A stretch of 64,000 bases of DNA from positions 1 through 64,000 of the forward strand of contig CAVYJN010000014.1 of the NCBI GenBank assembly GCA_963768885.1, written 5' to 3'. Positions 20,767-30,922 of the stretch are shown here, piece by piece. Every line of letters begins with the position of its first letter. Position 1 is the stretch's first letter. Below the pieces are notes generated by a model. It was not told the origin of the DNA and did no database searches. It saw only the letters and a list, made by a program, of their open reading frames with translations. The position numbers and the translations under genes are program-made. The stretch is from DASRIA01 sp963768885. GTDB taxonomy: Bacteria > Actinomycetota > Thermoleophilia > Solirubrobacterales > JBBDJG01.

Positions 20767-20792
20767 GGGGCAGAGGTCGAACGGCGCCGGCC

Positions 20793-20822
20793 GGATCTGA
20801 CACGGCCCCGGTTGTCAGATCC
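20793..20822. promoter_or_regulatory. perfect inverted repeat, putative operator
   Basis: GGATCTGACA (20793-20802) and TGTCAGATCC (20813-20822) are exact inverse complements, separated by 10 bases. The site lies between the divergent ARPP-1 and TPR genes, 27 bp upstream of the ARPP-1 ATG, with no T-run, so an operator is more likely than a terminator. The 8-mer ATCTGACA also occurs at 15260 before the sigma gene. Confidence 0.6.
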
Positions 20823-20932
20823 CCACGCGCGCGATCGACCTTCCAAGGGCAGGCAGCGAGCGAGCGACAGAGGGGGAGCTTTCTTGGGGAAAGAGGCACC
20901 GCAACACCGGGTCGACCGAGCGCCTCCGGCGT

Positions 20933-21633
20933 CTGACGGTCCGCGTCAGCTACGACGCGGACCTCGACTACCTCGAGGTGCTGAGGCACGGCGAGGCGAT
21001 CGACGGCCAGCGCGAGGACGAGATCGATCGTCCCGCCGAGGACTTCTACGTGTTCCGTCGCGGGCCGAACGGCCGCGTGATCGGGTTCGGGGTCGAGGAC
21101 CTCCAGGACTTCGAGGTGCCCGGGCCGGAGCGACCAGCTCGCGCCCGGGGTCCGCTTCGACGCCACGGGGCTCGCGCTTCGCAACGCCACCGCGGAGCAC
21201 GTGATCCTGGCGGCGCAGGCCACCCACGCGGAGCCTCTCCACGCCCGACGTCGTCTTCTACGACCTCGCGGTGCACGAGGGAACCGAGGGAGACGACGAG
21301 CAGGCGGAGATCTACTGGCGCGCATGCCTCGCTGCCGGCGACCCCAAGGCCCACTTCGGGCTCGGCTACACGCTCTGCGACCTCGGGCGCCCGCAGGAGG
21401 CCTACGGCCACCTGCTCGAGTACACGCGGATCGTGCCGCGCAACGGCTGGGCCTGGACCTGGCTCGGCCAGGCATGCGAGGGCATCGGCGAGGCGCGCCA
21501 GGCGGCGCGCTGCTACCGCCATGCGATCCGCCTCGAGGACGACGGCGAGGGCTTCGAGACGGACGCCGCCGAGCGGCTCGAGCGCCTCCAGAACCGAGGA
21601 CGCACCGCCCGGCGCCGGCGGAGGCTGCGCTGA
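20933..21633 (+). CDS. DUF2283-like plus TPR-repeat protein
   Basis: About 233 residues over two indels (about 21138 and 21230). The N-terminal 60 residues (RVSYDADLDYLEVL, FYVFRRGPNGRVIGFGVEDL) resemble DUF2283. The C-terminal half has a tetratricopeptide pattern: EIYWRACLAAGDPKAHFGLG, EAYGHLLEYTRIVP and WTWLGQACEGIGEARQAARC. The expected start codon reads CTG (20933) where an ATG would be normal; GTG 20978 is an alternative. The stop overlaps the next ATG (TGATG). Confidence 0.55.
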
Positions 21634-22074
21634 TGCCGAACTTGTGCGTCAACGAGCTGGTGGTGAAGGGCAGGCCCGCCGACCTCAAGGATTTCAAGCA
21701 CCGCGTGCGCTCCGACGAGATCGACGAGCGCACCGGCAAGCCGTTCCCGATCGGCTTCGAGCAGCACGTGCCCGAGCCGCCCGGGCTCTACGACAAGGGC
21801 CCGCAGCCGAACCAGTTCCCCGACTGGTACGTGTGGCGGCGCGAGCACTGGGGCACGAAGTGGAACGCGATGTACCCGCGGCGCCCGCGCGGGTCGCTCA
21901 AGAGCGGCTGCCTGACGTACAAGTTCTTCACCGCCTCGGGCTCCGCCGGCGCAGTGGATGGACGTCGTCGCGCATGAGCACCCGCGCCTTCGCTTCGACC
22001 TCCGCTTCGAGGTCGAGTACTGGGGCGGCGGGCTGCTGCGCTGGCGCCGTGGGCTGGCTGTCGAGATCGGCTAG
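21633..22074 (+). CDS. Api92-like ferredoxin-fold protein
   Basis: Begins MPNLCVNELVVKGR and contains NQFPDWYVWRREHWGTKWNA followed, after an indel near 21950, by HPRLRFDLRFEVEYWGGG. This matches the ferredoxin-like domain described in phage Api92-like proteins, a family common in phages and plasmids with no firm function. Length about 146 residues. Translationally coupled to the TPR gene and followed 30 nt later by the RecB nuclease-helicase. Confidence 0.6.
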
Positions 22075-22103
22075 CTTCCCGGCCAAGGGGAGGAGGAGAC
22101 GAC

Positions 22104-25100
22104 GTGCGCAAGTTCGACGGCAAGCTGATCCACTCGGCGACCGACCTGATCAACTTCGTCGAGTGCCCGCACCTGACCGCGATCGACCTCGCGGTCGTGC
22201 AGGGCCGGCTCGACATCGAGGCCAACCGCACCGACTCGAGCGACCTCGTCGCGAGCAAGGGCGAGGAGCACGAGGCGGCCTACCTCGAGTCCCTGCTGGC
22301 CGACGGCAAGGAGGTGGTGACGATCGCGGCCAACGGCGCCCTCGACCTCGACGATGCGCGCGACCGCACGATCGCCGCGATGCGCGACGGCGCGGAGGTC
22401 ATCTTCCAGAGCGCGCTGTACGACGGCACCTGGACCGGCTACGCGGACTTCCTCGAGCGCGTCGACCGGCCCTCGGACCTCGGCTCCTGGAGCTACGAGG
22501 TCGCCGACACGAAGCTCGCGCGCAAGGTGAAGCCGTACTTCCTGCTCCAGCTCTGCTTCTACACCGACCTGATCACACAGATCCAGGGCGCGATCCCCGA
22601 GCAGATGCACGTCGTGCTCGGCACCGGCGAGCGGGCGAGCTTCACGCCGGCGGAGTTCCTCGCCTACCACCGCCGCGTCCAGCAGCGCTACCTCGGCGAG
22701 ATCGCCGCGATGTCGGACACCTATCCGCACTTCACCGATCACTGCGGCCTGTGCCGCTGGTCCGAGCACTGCGACGCGCAGCGCATCGCCGACGACTACC
22801 TCGGCCTCGTCGCCTGGATGCGGCGCGACCAGATCGTGCGCCTCGGCGAGGAGGCGATCACGACGATGGCGGGCCTCGCGGCCGCCGACCCCTCGCGCAA
22901 GCCCGCCCGCATGATGCCGGCGACCTTCGACAACCTGCACCTCCAGGCAGGCCTCCAGGTCGAGCAGCGCGAGACCGGCGAGCACAGCTACAAGCTGCTC
23001 GAGCCCGAGCCGGGCCGCGGGTTCGCGCTCCTGCCGAAGCCCTCCGCCGGGCGACCTCTTCTTCGACATGGAGGGCGACCCGTTCTTCGACGACGGGCTC
23101 GAGTACCTGTTCGGCGTCACCTGGATCGAGGACGGCGAGCCGCGCTTCAAGGCGTTCTGGGGCACGACCGCGCCGACGAGAAGCGCGCGTTCGAGGACTT
23201 CATGGACTTCGTCGCCGAGCGCCGCCGCGTGCACCCCGACCTGCACGTCTACCACTACGCGCCCTACGAGCCGACCGCGCTGAAGCGCCTGATGGGCCTG
23301 CACGCGACGCGCGAGGACGCGCTCGACGACCTGCTGCGCGACGAGGTGCTGGTCGACCTCTTCGCGGTCGTGCGCCAGGGCATGCGGATCTCGCAGCCGA
23401 GCTACTCGATCAAGAAGGTCGAGGCCTTCTACATGCCCGAGCGCGAGGCAGCCGTCACGGACGGCGAGGACTCGATCGTCGAGTTCGAGCGCTGGCTCGA
23501 CGACGGGCGACGACTCGATCCTCGAGGCGATCGAGCGCTACAACGAGGAGGACTGCCTCTCGACCTGGAAGCTGCGCGACTGGCTGCTCGAGCGCCGCGA
23601 GGAAGCGATGCGCGTGCACGGCGTCGACGATCCCGTGGCGTGCGGGCCGCCGGAGCGCCGACGCGCCGGACCCGGAGGAGGCGGCCGAGCTCGCGGCGCT
23701 CCGCGCGGCGCTGCTGGCCGGCGTGCCGGAGGAGGCGAGGCGATCGGCGATCCGCGCTGGCTGATGGCGCAGCTGCTCGACTACCACCGCCGCGAGGCGA
23801 AGCCCGGCTGGTGGGCCTACTTCGCGCGGCTCGAGCATGGACCAGGAGGAGCTGTGGCACGACTCCGAGGCGCTCGCCGAGCTCGAGCGACGTCGGCGGT
23901 CGCGCCGCGCGACGCTGCCGCATCCGGCGCAGTCGCCGATCTACACGCTCGAGTTCCCGCGCAGGAGCACAAGATCGCGCCCGGCGAGTGCGGTCGACCC
24001 GGCGACGGAGAAGGGCGTCGACGTCGAGCGTGTCGACGACGCGACGCGGGCGTGCTCGAGATCGGCCGCGCGACAAGAACCGCGCGGACGAGCCGCTGCC
24101 GCGCGCGCTGATCCCGGGCACGCCCTACGACACGCGCGAGCAGCGCAAGGCGCTCCAGCGGATCGGCGCCGACGTCGCCGCGCGCGGCATGGACGCCGCC
24201 GGGCACGTACAGCGCGGCGCGCGACGTCCTGCGGCGCCGGCCGCCGCGAGCACGGCGGTCGCGGCCGGCGCGCTATCGCAGGACGAGGGCTTCGACCTCG
24301 AGCACGCGAAGCGCGGTCGTCGACGGGCTCGACGACAGCTACCTCTTCATCCAGGGCCCGCCCGGGTCGGGCAAGACCTACACCGGCGCGCACCTGATCC
24401 TGCACCTGCTCGCGCAGGGCAAGCGCGTCGGCGTGACGTCGAACAGCCACAAGGCGATCAACAAGCTGCTGCAGCGAGGTCGAGCAGTTCGCCGCCGAGA
24501 CGGACCAGAGTTTCGTCGGGCTGAAGAAGTACAGCGACGCGGACGACAGGTTCGAGTCGGAGCTCGACGAGCCGCTGATCGAGAACATCGACGAGCAACG
24601 ACGACGCTGCTGAACCCCGAGGTGCGAGCTGATCGCCGGCACCGCCTGGCTCTTCTCCCGCGAGGACTTCGAGGGCCAGGTCGACTACCTGTTCTTCGAC
24701 GAGGCCGGCCAGGTCTCGCTCGCCGACGCGCTCGCGATGTCGACCGTCCGCACGCAACCTGGTGTTCCTCGGCGACCCGCTCCAGCTCGCGCAGGTCTCG
24801 CAGGCGATCCACCCGCCCGGCGCCGGCTGCTCGGTGCTCGAGCACCTGCTCGACGAGGACGCGACGATCCCGCCGGACCGCGGCATGTTCCTCGAGCACA
24901 CGCGGCGCATGCACCCGGACGTGTGCGAGTTCATCTCGGAGGTGATCTACGAGGGGCGCCTGGAGTCGTTCGAGGACTGCGCGAACCAGTCGGTCCGGGC
25001 GCGCGGTGAGCTGAGCGGGACCGGGGTGCGCTGGGTGCCGGTGGAGCACGAGGCGAACACGCGCCGCTCGCCCGAGGAGGCCGAGGTCGTGGCCGGCCTG

Positions 25101-25527
25101 GTCTCGGACCTGCTCGACGGAGGCAGCTACACGAAGGCCGACGGCTCGACGGTGCCGCTCACCGCCGACCAGATCATGGTGGTCACCCCGTACAACGCCC
25201 AGGTCCGCGAGCTGCGGGAGGCGCTGCCCGACGAGGTGCGACGTCGGAACGGTCGACAAGTTCCAGGGCCAGGAGGCCGCGGTCGTGCTCTTCTCGATGG
25301 CGACGTCGAGCGGCGACGAGATCCCGCGCAACCTCGAGTTCCTGTTCAGCCGGAACCGGTTGAACGTGGCGGTGTCACGCGCGCGCTGCCTGGCGGCCGT
25401 GGTCGCGAGCCCGAAGCTGCTGCACGTGCGCTGCCGGACGGCGGATCAGATGCGGTTGGTGAATGCGTTGTGCCGGTTGGTTGAGGTTGCTGAGCTGCAA
25501 ACGCCTCGAGCTGTCCCACCGGGATGA
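22104..25527 (+). CDS. TM0106-family RecB-like nuclease fused to SF1 (Dna2/Upf1-type) helicase
   Basis: About 1140 residues from GTG 22104 behind AGGGGAGGAGG. The N-terminal nuclease has SATDLINFVECPHLTAIDL, a PD-(D/E)XK-like strand EVADTKLARKVKP, and a Cys cluster (ECPHL with CGLCRWSEHCDA) likely for an Fe-S centre. An RNase H-like segment follows (LFFDMEGDPFFDDGLEYLFG). The helicase part has Walker A GPPGSGKT, FFDEAGQVSLADA, LGDPLQLAQVSQ, VDKFQGQEA and VAVSRARC. This architecture is known from Cas4-like nuclease-helicase proteins. Ten or so single-base indels interrupt it while the family sequence continues. Confidence 0.85.
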
Positions 25528-25661
25528 ACGAGACGCCGGGCGAAGACGACGTCCAGCTGGTGAAATGCGATTGCTGTGGAGATGAATTTCCCAAGAACGA
25601 GCTGATCTACGGTGTCTGTGAGGACTGTGATGCCATGATCAACGACGAAGGCAGTTGGTAG
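25524..25661 (+). CDS. 45-residue zinc-ribbon-like protein
   Basis: ATG 25524 overlaps the helicase stop (ATGA). The product begins MNETPGEDDVQLVKCDCCG and has two Cys pairs, CDCC and CEDC, separated by about 17 residues, ending MINDEGSW. It is a compact treble-clef or ribbon-like metal binder. The coupling to the helicase suggests an accessory or regulatory partner. No named family recognised. Confidence 0.62.
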   Translation: MNETPGEDDVQLVKCDCCGDEFPKNELIYGVCEDCDAMINDEGSW

Positions 25662-25681
25662 ACACAGCCTGGCCCGGCAAT

Positions 25682-26410
25682 CTACGCCGGGAACAACTTG
25701 CGTGGAGGCTCCTCCTTGGCATTGCCGTCGGGCGGGTAGACCTTCAAACCCACCCCGTCGACCGATCCGGTATCGGGATGCCGTGCAAAGCATGGTTCGA
25801 GGCGCCGGTGCCAACCTGCAGCCTCCCCACCGCCGGCACGGGCACCGGAAGTCGTAGCCACCACCAAGTCGGCCGTCTGCAATCCGATCGAGTAGTGCGA
25901 CGGGCCGAGCAGCAGCGAGTCCACGATCCGTTCCAACCTCAGGTACGGAGTGCCCTCCTGCTGCAACCGTTCGAAGAAGCGGCGCAGCCGGTCGTCCATC
26001 TCGGGACGACGGCTGTCGAGCACGATCGCGCCATAGGAATCCTCATGTGAGAGGAACCGCTGGAAGCGCTCCGTGACAAAGGTCAGCGCCGTCGCATAAG
26101 TGTCGTCGTCGCTGGCGAACAGCTCCGGCGACTGCTTCAGGCCCTCCCTGGGCTTCAACACGATCACGAAGCAGGTGATCGGAGCGCTTGCGATCGCCTC
26201 GAGCAGGTCGTCTCCGAGGGCAGGCGGAACCTCGCCCTTGCGGATTCCGTGCCACTTGATCTCGCGATCGAGCGGCCAGCCGTGTTTCTCCAGGGCCGAT
26301 TGCCAGCGGTCTCGAAGGACCTGCCATTCGTCCGCGCGCACCGCGAAGCCACCGACCGCGAACACGCGGGCGTCCGGCTTGCCGGACTCGTCCAGGAACA
26401 GTAGGTGCAC
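25682..26410 (-). CDS. DUF3800 protein
   Basis: Intact frame of about 242 residues beginning (GTG) HLLFLDESGKP, the hallmark of DUF3800, a family with an RNase H-like fold. A second conserved acidic region is AIVLDSRRPEMDDRLRRFFE, and QTADLVV near residue 195 is also typical. It is found often in mobile or defence regions. It converges on the small zinc gene. Function uncharacterised. Confidence 0.8.
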   Translation of the reverse strand: MHLLFLDESGKPDARVFAVGGFAVRADEWQVLRDRWQSALEKHGWPLDREIKWHGIRKGEVPPALGDDLLEAIASAPITCFVIVLKPREGLKQSPELFASDDDTYATALTFVTERFQRFLSHEDSYGAIVLDSRRPEMDDRLRRFFERLQQEGTPYLRLERIVDSLLLGPSHYSIGLQTADLVVATTSGARAGGGEAAGWHRRLEPCFARHPDTGSVDGVGLKVYPPDGNAKEEPPRKLFPA

Positions 26411-26478
26411 GGCGCGTAGCTTCGCGGATTCACCCTTCCCGTGTCAGACCGCGCCCGGGCACCTTCGACCTCACCCCC

Positions 26479-27754
26479 ATGAACCTCAACGCCATCCTCG
26501 ACGTCGACGTGATCGCCCTCGAAGCCGAGGACCAGATCTCCGTCCTCCTCGAGCTCACCGCCCCCGAGGCGCCCGCCGACCGCACCCGCCCGCCCGGAAC
26601 GCTCCAGGTCGTGCTCGACCGCAGCGGCTCCATGGCCGATGGCCGTCTCGAGGCCGCCAAGCAGGCGATCGACTCGCTGCTCGCGCGGCTCGACCCGACC
26701 GACAACTTCGGGCTGGTCACCTTCGACTCCGGCGTCCAGGTCGCCGTGCCGGCGGGGCCGCTCACCGACAAGAACGCCGTTCGCCAACTGGTCAGCGGCC
26801 TCTACCCCGGCTCGATGACCAACCTCTCCGGCGGCTTCCTGCGCGGCATCCAGGAGGCGCGCCGCGTGAAGGGCGACCACGGCGCCACGCTCGTGCTGCT
26901 CTCCGACGGCCAGGCCAACGAGGGCATCGTCGAGCCCGGCCGCCTCGGGTCGATCGCGAGCGCCGCGCAGGGCCGCGGCGTCATCGCCTCCACAATCGGG
27001 ATCGGGCTCGGCTACGACGAGCTGCTCATGGACGCGGTCGCGCGCGGCGGAGGCGGCAACGCCCACTTCGCCGAGCACGGCGACGCCGCCGGCGCCGCGA
27101 TCGCCTCGGAGGTCGACCACCTGCTCGACCAGGTCGTGCAGGCGGCATCGCTCGCGGTCCGCCCGACCTGGGACGTCGAGACCGTGCGGCTCTTCAACGA
27201 CCTTCCGGCCGCTCCGATCGACGGCGGCTTCATGGTCGAGCTGGGCGACTTCTACGCGGGCGAGCAGCGCAAGCTGCTCCTCACGATCGACGTGCCGGCG
27301 ATGACGGGCCTCGGCGCGGTGACCGTCTGCGAGCTGGAGCTCTCCTACGTCGCGCTCGACGCTCTCCAGACCGAGACGATCACGATCCCGGTCAACGTCA
27401 ACGTCGTGCCCGGGGACGTCGCCGCCGGCCGCGTGCCCAACGTCGCCGTGCGCACCGAGCTCGCCTTCCAGGAGGCGCAGCGCGCGAAGCAGGAGGCCGC
27501 CGAGCACCTGCGGGCGGGCGAGCCCGAACGGCGCCTCCTGGCTCTACAAGGAAGCCGGCCGACGCCTCGACGACGCGCTCCCCGCCGCGCCGCCGGACGT
27601 CCGCGACGAGCTCGCGCGCGAGGCGCGCCTGCTCGCCGAGCTGGGCGAGCGCGCCCTGCACGACGACGCGAGCCGCGTCGCGAAGTTCAGCGCCGCCGAC
27701 CACCACATGAAGACGCGCCGCCGCGGCCGCGGTCACCCCTACTCAGGCGGCTGA
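26479..27754 (+). CDS. VWA-domain protein
   Basis: Von Willebrand factor A domain with MIDAS motif DRSGSM near residue 50, then MTNLSGGF and LLSDGQANEG. A beta-rich domain follows (LFNDLPAAPIDGG, VCELELSYVALDA) and a helical C-terminus with LYKEAGRRLDDALPAAPPD. About 424 residues, cytoplasmic (no signal peptide). One indel near 27537 shifts the frame before the last 75 codons. Mg-dependent ligand binding is expected; no partner gene such as a MoxR ATPase is adjacent. Confidence 0.85.
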
Positions 27755-27762
27755 TCCCCGGA

Positions 27763-27768
27763 TAGGCT
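27763..27768 (+). promoter_or_regulatory. -10 box of leaderless promoter
   Basis: TAGGCT, 7 nt before ATG 27776. The spacing would put transcription start at the start codon. Confidence 0.4.
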
Positions 27769-27775
27769 CCGCCCG

Positions 27776-28756
27776 ATGGCCCCCGTCACCGACTGGACCT
27801 TCGAGGGCACCTGGCCCTACGAGCCGAAGTGGTTCGACTCCGCCCGACGGGCGCATGCACTACGTCGACGAGGGCCCGCGCGACGGCCGGCCCGTCGTCC
27901 TCGTGCACGGCAACCCGACCTGGGGCTACCTGTACCGCAACTTCATCGGCCCGCTCGACGGAGGCCGGGCACCGCGCGATCGTGCCCGACCACCTCGGCT
28001 TCGGCCGCTCGGACAAGCCGCGCGACCCCGAGCTGTACCGCGTCCCGCGCCACGCAAAGCGCCTCGACGCGCTGCTCGAGTCGCTCGACCTGCGCGGCGC
28101 GACCGTCGTGCCGCAGGACTGGGGCGGGCCGACCGGCCTCTACTGGGCGACGCAGCACCCCGAGCGCGTCGCCGGCCTGTTCGTCATGAACACGTACGCG
28201 CACGGCTTCCGGCGCGAGGCGCTCCCGCCCGGCAAGGACAAGATCCCGCTGCCGCTGCCGCTGCGCCTCTTCCGCACGCCGGGCATCGGCGAGGTGCATG
28301 GTCAAGGGGCTCGACATGTTCAAGCGCGGCTTCCTCTTCGGCCAGGGCATCCAGCACAAGGACCGCCTCACGCCGACCGTCAAGCGCGCCTACCGCGACG
28401 TGCACCAGGGCTGGTCCGAGCGCACGCCGATCCTCGTCTTCCCGCGCGAGATCCCGGTCGACGGCAAGGGGCCGGTGGTCGAGATGACGACCGAGATCGA
28501 GGAGCGGATGAAGCAGCACTTCCGCTCCAAGCCGGTCCACATCACGTGGGCGATGAAGGACGTCGCGTTCCTGCCCTCCTACCTCGACACGCTCTGGCTC
28601 GACACGTTCCCCGACGCGAGCGTCACGAAGATCGACGACGCCGGCCACTACCTCCAGGAGGACGCGCACGAGCGGATCGTGCCGGAGCTGGTCGAGTTCG
28701 TCAGCGCGCTGCCGCCGCCGGCACCAGTGGGCCAAAAACCTCAGGCCGACGTCTGA
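27776..28756 (+). CDS. haloalkane dehalogenase-like alpha/beta hydrolase
   Basis: About 325 residues. HGNPTWGYLYR supplies the oxyanion Asn/Trp of haloalkane dehalogenases. PQDWGGPTGLYW places an Asp, not Ser, at the nucleophile elbow. DAGHYLQEDA holds the catalytic His. These features point to hydrolytic dehalogenation or a related C-X bond reaction rather than ester hydrolysis. Indels near 27842, 27965 and 28297 alter the frame. It ends in a strong hairpin terminator shared with the convergent SDR gene. Confidence 0.82.
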
Positions 28757-28763
28757 TCTCAAC

Positions 28764-28786
28764 CCGAGCGACGTCCCGTCGCTCGG
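28764..28786. terminator. bidirectional hairpin terminator
   Basis: Perfect 10-bp stem CCGAGCGACG (28764-28773) and CGTCGCTCGG (28777-28786) with loop TCC, between the ends of two convergent genes. Confidence 0.7.
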
Positions 28787-28799
28787 TACTGCTCGAACG

Positions 28800-29540
28800 T
28801 TATGTGAGCCGCTCGCTGAGCGTCGCGCAGCGCGGCGACGGGCATCCATGCGGTATGCCTGCGGATGTGCGCGCGCCTCTTCCATGCCGTCGAAGTAGTG
28901 TCCTGTCACTCCCTCCAGCTCCGCACCCGTCACGAGCCGCAGCGTGGCTTCCACTCCCTCCTCCAGCGAGCTCATCGGGGTCCCACCCGCCTCCGTCACC
29001 ATCTTGGTCGGCATGAACGTCGCCGGATGCAGGCAGTTCGACCGTCACTCCCGCGTCGCCCAGCTCCTCCGCCAGGTCGAACGTGAACATCACCTGGGCG
29101 AGCTTGCTCTGGCAGTAGGCCTGTACCCCGCTGTAGGAACGCTCGAGCATCACGTCGTCGAAGTCGATCGGCGCCTGGCCCGCGGACGACACGTTCACGA
29201 TGCGCGCCGGCGCGGAGCGCTCGCAACAGCGGCAACAGCATCCGGGTCAGCAGGAACCCCGCCAGGTAGTTGACCGCGAAGCGCAGCTCGTAGCCGTCGC
29301 GGCTCTCCTCCCGCGGGCCGGCCGGGCGTCCGATCCGATCCCGGCGTTGTTGACCAGCACGTCGAGGCGGTCGTTCTCGCTCTCGATCCACCGCGCGTAC
29401 TCGCGCACCTCGTCCAGGGAGGCGAGGTCGGCATCAGCGCGCCCGTGCCTGAGTACGTTTGCGCCGGCCGCCTCCAGCTCCTCGGCGAGTGCGCGGCCGA
29501 GGCCATCGGTCGCGCCCGTGATCAGGATCGTCTTCGTCAG
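28800..29540 (-). CDS. short-chain dehydrogenase/reductase
   Basis: Classical SDR of about 247 residues: NAD(P) motif TGATDGLGRALAEEL, NNAG-type VLVNNAGIG, NVSSAG with the catalytic Ser region, and YCQSKLAQV in which Lys of YxxxK is present but the Tyr position reads Tyr-Cys-Gln-Ser. The overall set resembles retinol-dehydrogenase-type SDRs. The expected initiator before TKTILITGATDG reads CTG (29540). Frameshifts near 29430, 29320, 29215, 29030 and 28825. Substrate unknown. Confidence 0.75.
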
Positions 29541-29577
29541 AGTGCCGGAAGCGTACGCCTCCGCGTCGGGCGACTTG

Positions 29578-30354
29578 CTAGAGAGGCGCGACGGGCAGCG
29601 TCGGCACGAGCGTGACGGCCGGCCCCCGCGCGACCGCGCGCACCAGGCGGGCGGTGGTGACGAGGCGCTTGGCCGCGCTGTCGACGGGGGTGCACGTCGT
29701 GAGCACCAGACGGTTGTGGCGGACGTGCTTCAGCACGCCCGTGTTCTGGGGCAACACGACGCGCAACCCCTCGACGCGATACGTGAAACGCCCGTAGGCC
29801 ATCGTCAACGTGATCTTGTCGCCTCGCCGCAGCCTGTCCATGCGGCGAAACGGAGCCGAGTAGGTGGTCCGGTGGCCGGCGATCGAGACCGTACCCGGCA
29901 GGCCGGGCAGCGGACTGCCGTCGTAGTGACCGGGGCCCTTCTTGAGGCTGTTCTTCCCGACCCCCGAGACGAACACGAAGTTCACGCCCATGCGTGAGAT
30001 TTCAATTCGTCCGAGCGGCTCCCCGGATTTGCTGCGCCCAGCGAGATCCCGGGCGAGCAGCGCGATCCGCTCGGGGTCCGATTCCGCGCGCTGGACAAGG
30101 CTCAGGGTGCTCTCCCGGACTGGGGCCTTCTCGGCCGCCGCCAACTTCGCGCTCAGAACCTTCTGCTCGTGTTGCGTGAAGACCGCGGTGACCGGGTCCT
30201 GCCAGAAGATGGTCATCAGCGCGGTGGCCAGCAACACCGCGCCGATGACCAGCAGCAATCCGCCGGCAAGGCCGTTTGCCTGCCGCGAATGCGGCAGCCG
30301 CCCCAGGTATCCCCGGGCGCTCTGGAATGCCATCTGTGGACGCGGAAGCGTCAC
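29578..30354 (-). CDS. class E-like sortase
   Basis: Intact 258-residue membrane transpeptidase. An N-terminal transmembrane helix (GGLLLVIGAVLLATALM) is followed by a sortase fold with catalytic His in IAGHRTTYSAPF, Cys in LVLTTCTP and a downstream Arg region (RLVTTARLV). It lies directly after the gene for a protein with an LAKTG sorting signal, the motif preferred by class E sortases, so that protein is the likely substrate. Probably co-transcribed with it. Confidence 0.88.
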   Translation of the reverse strand: MTLPRPQMAFQSARGYLGRLPHSRQANGLAGGLLLVIGAVLLATALMTIFWQDPVTAVFTQHEQKVLSAKLAAAEKAPVRESTLSLVQRAESDPERIALLARDLAGRSKSGEPLGRIEISRMGVNFVFVSGVGKNSLKKGPGHYDGSPLPGLPGTVSIAGHRTTYSAPFRRMDRLRRGDKITLTMAYGRFTYRVEGLRVVLPQNTGVLKHVRHNRLVLTTCTPVDSAAKRLVTTARLVRAVARGPAVTLVPTLPVAPL

Positions 30355-30382
30355 GTGCCTGAGCCGGTTCCGACCCTCGGAC

Positions 30383-30922
30383 CTAGTTGCGGGCCAGGGC
30401 TCGGCGGAACAGCAGCGCGCCGCCCCCGAGGCACATCGCTCCGAGCAGCGCGATCAGCGCCGGGTCGAGGCCTGTCTTTGCCAGCTCGCGGCGCTCAGCG
30501 ACCGGAACAGTCGGTGCGCCGGGCTGCGGCGGGGCCTGGGTTATGACGGGGTTCTCAGGCACCGTGGGCTGCTTGGGCACGTTCTCTGTTGTGACCGGCG
30601 GCTGCTCGGGCACCGGAGGGGGCCCGCCCTGCGACGTGACCGGGGGCGGTGCGGCGGGCGTCGCCGGCGGGGCGGGCGGGGTCTGCTGTCCTGTGGGCGG
30701 GGTCGGCTGCTCCGGCTGGGGCTTCGGCTTCTCGCCCTTGCCCTCCTCCTCATTGTCGCCCTTGTCGCCCTTGTGCTTGTTGTTGTCCTTGTCCCCGTGT
30801 TGCGGGGTGGGCGCAGGCTGCTCGTTCGGCCAGGCGATGGCATTCGCTGCGGTAAGTCCGATTGCGAAGGCGGCGACGGCCATCACCAGGCCTACCTTCA
30901 CCGGGAGTGTCGCTCGTGGCAT
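30383..30922 (-). CDS. LAKTG-anchored, proline-rich surface protein
   Basis: About 179 residues from ATG 30922 behind GGAAGGAAA. Signal peptide MPRATLPVKVGLVMAVAAFA, a lysine/glutamate-rich then proline-rich linker, and a C-terminal sorting signal: LAKTG, hydrophobic helix LIALLGAMCLGGGALLF and RRALARN tail. It has no folded domain, so it is a wall-spanning stalk or pilin-like spacer. It is the presumed substrate of the adjoining sortase. An upstream in-frame extension to 31063 lies in the leader and is not used. Confidence 0.85.
   Translation of the reverse strand: MPRATLPVKVGLVMAVAAFAIGLTAANAIAWPNEQPAPTPQHGDKDNNKHKGDKGDNEEEGKGEKPKPQPEQPTPPTGQQTPPAPPATPAAPPPVTSQGGPPPVPEQPPVTTENVPKQPTVPENPVITQAPPQPGAPTVPVAERRELAKTGLDPALIALLGAMCLGGGALLFRRALARN

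Noticed and set aside
20793..20822. Inverted repeat as a terminator
   Set aside because: It is upstream of two divergent starts, has no T-run, and has a 10-base loop.
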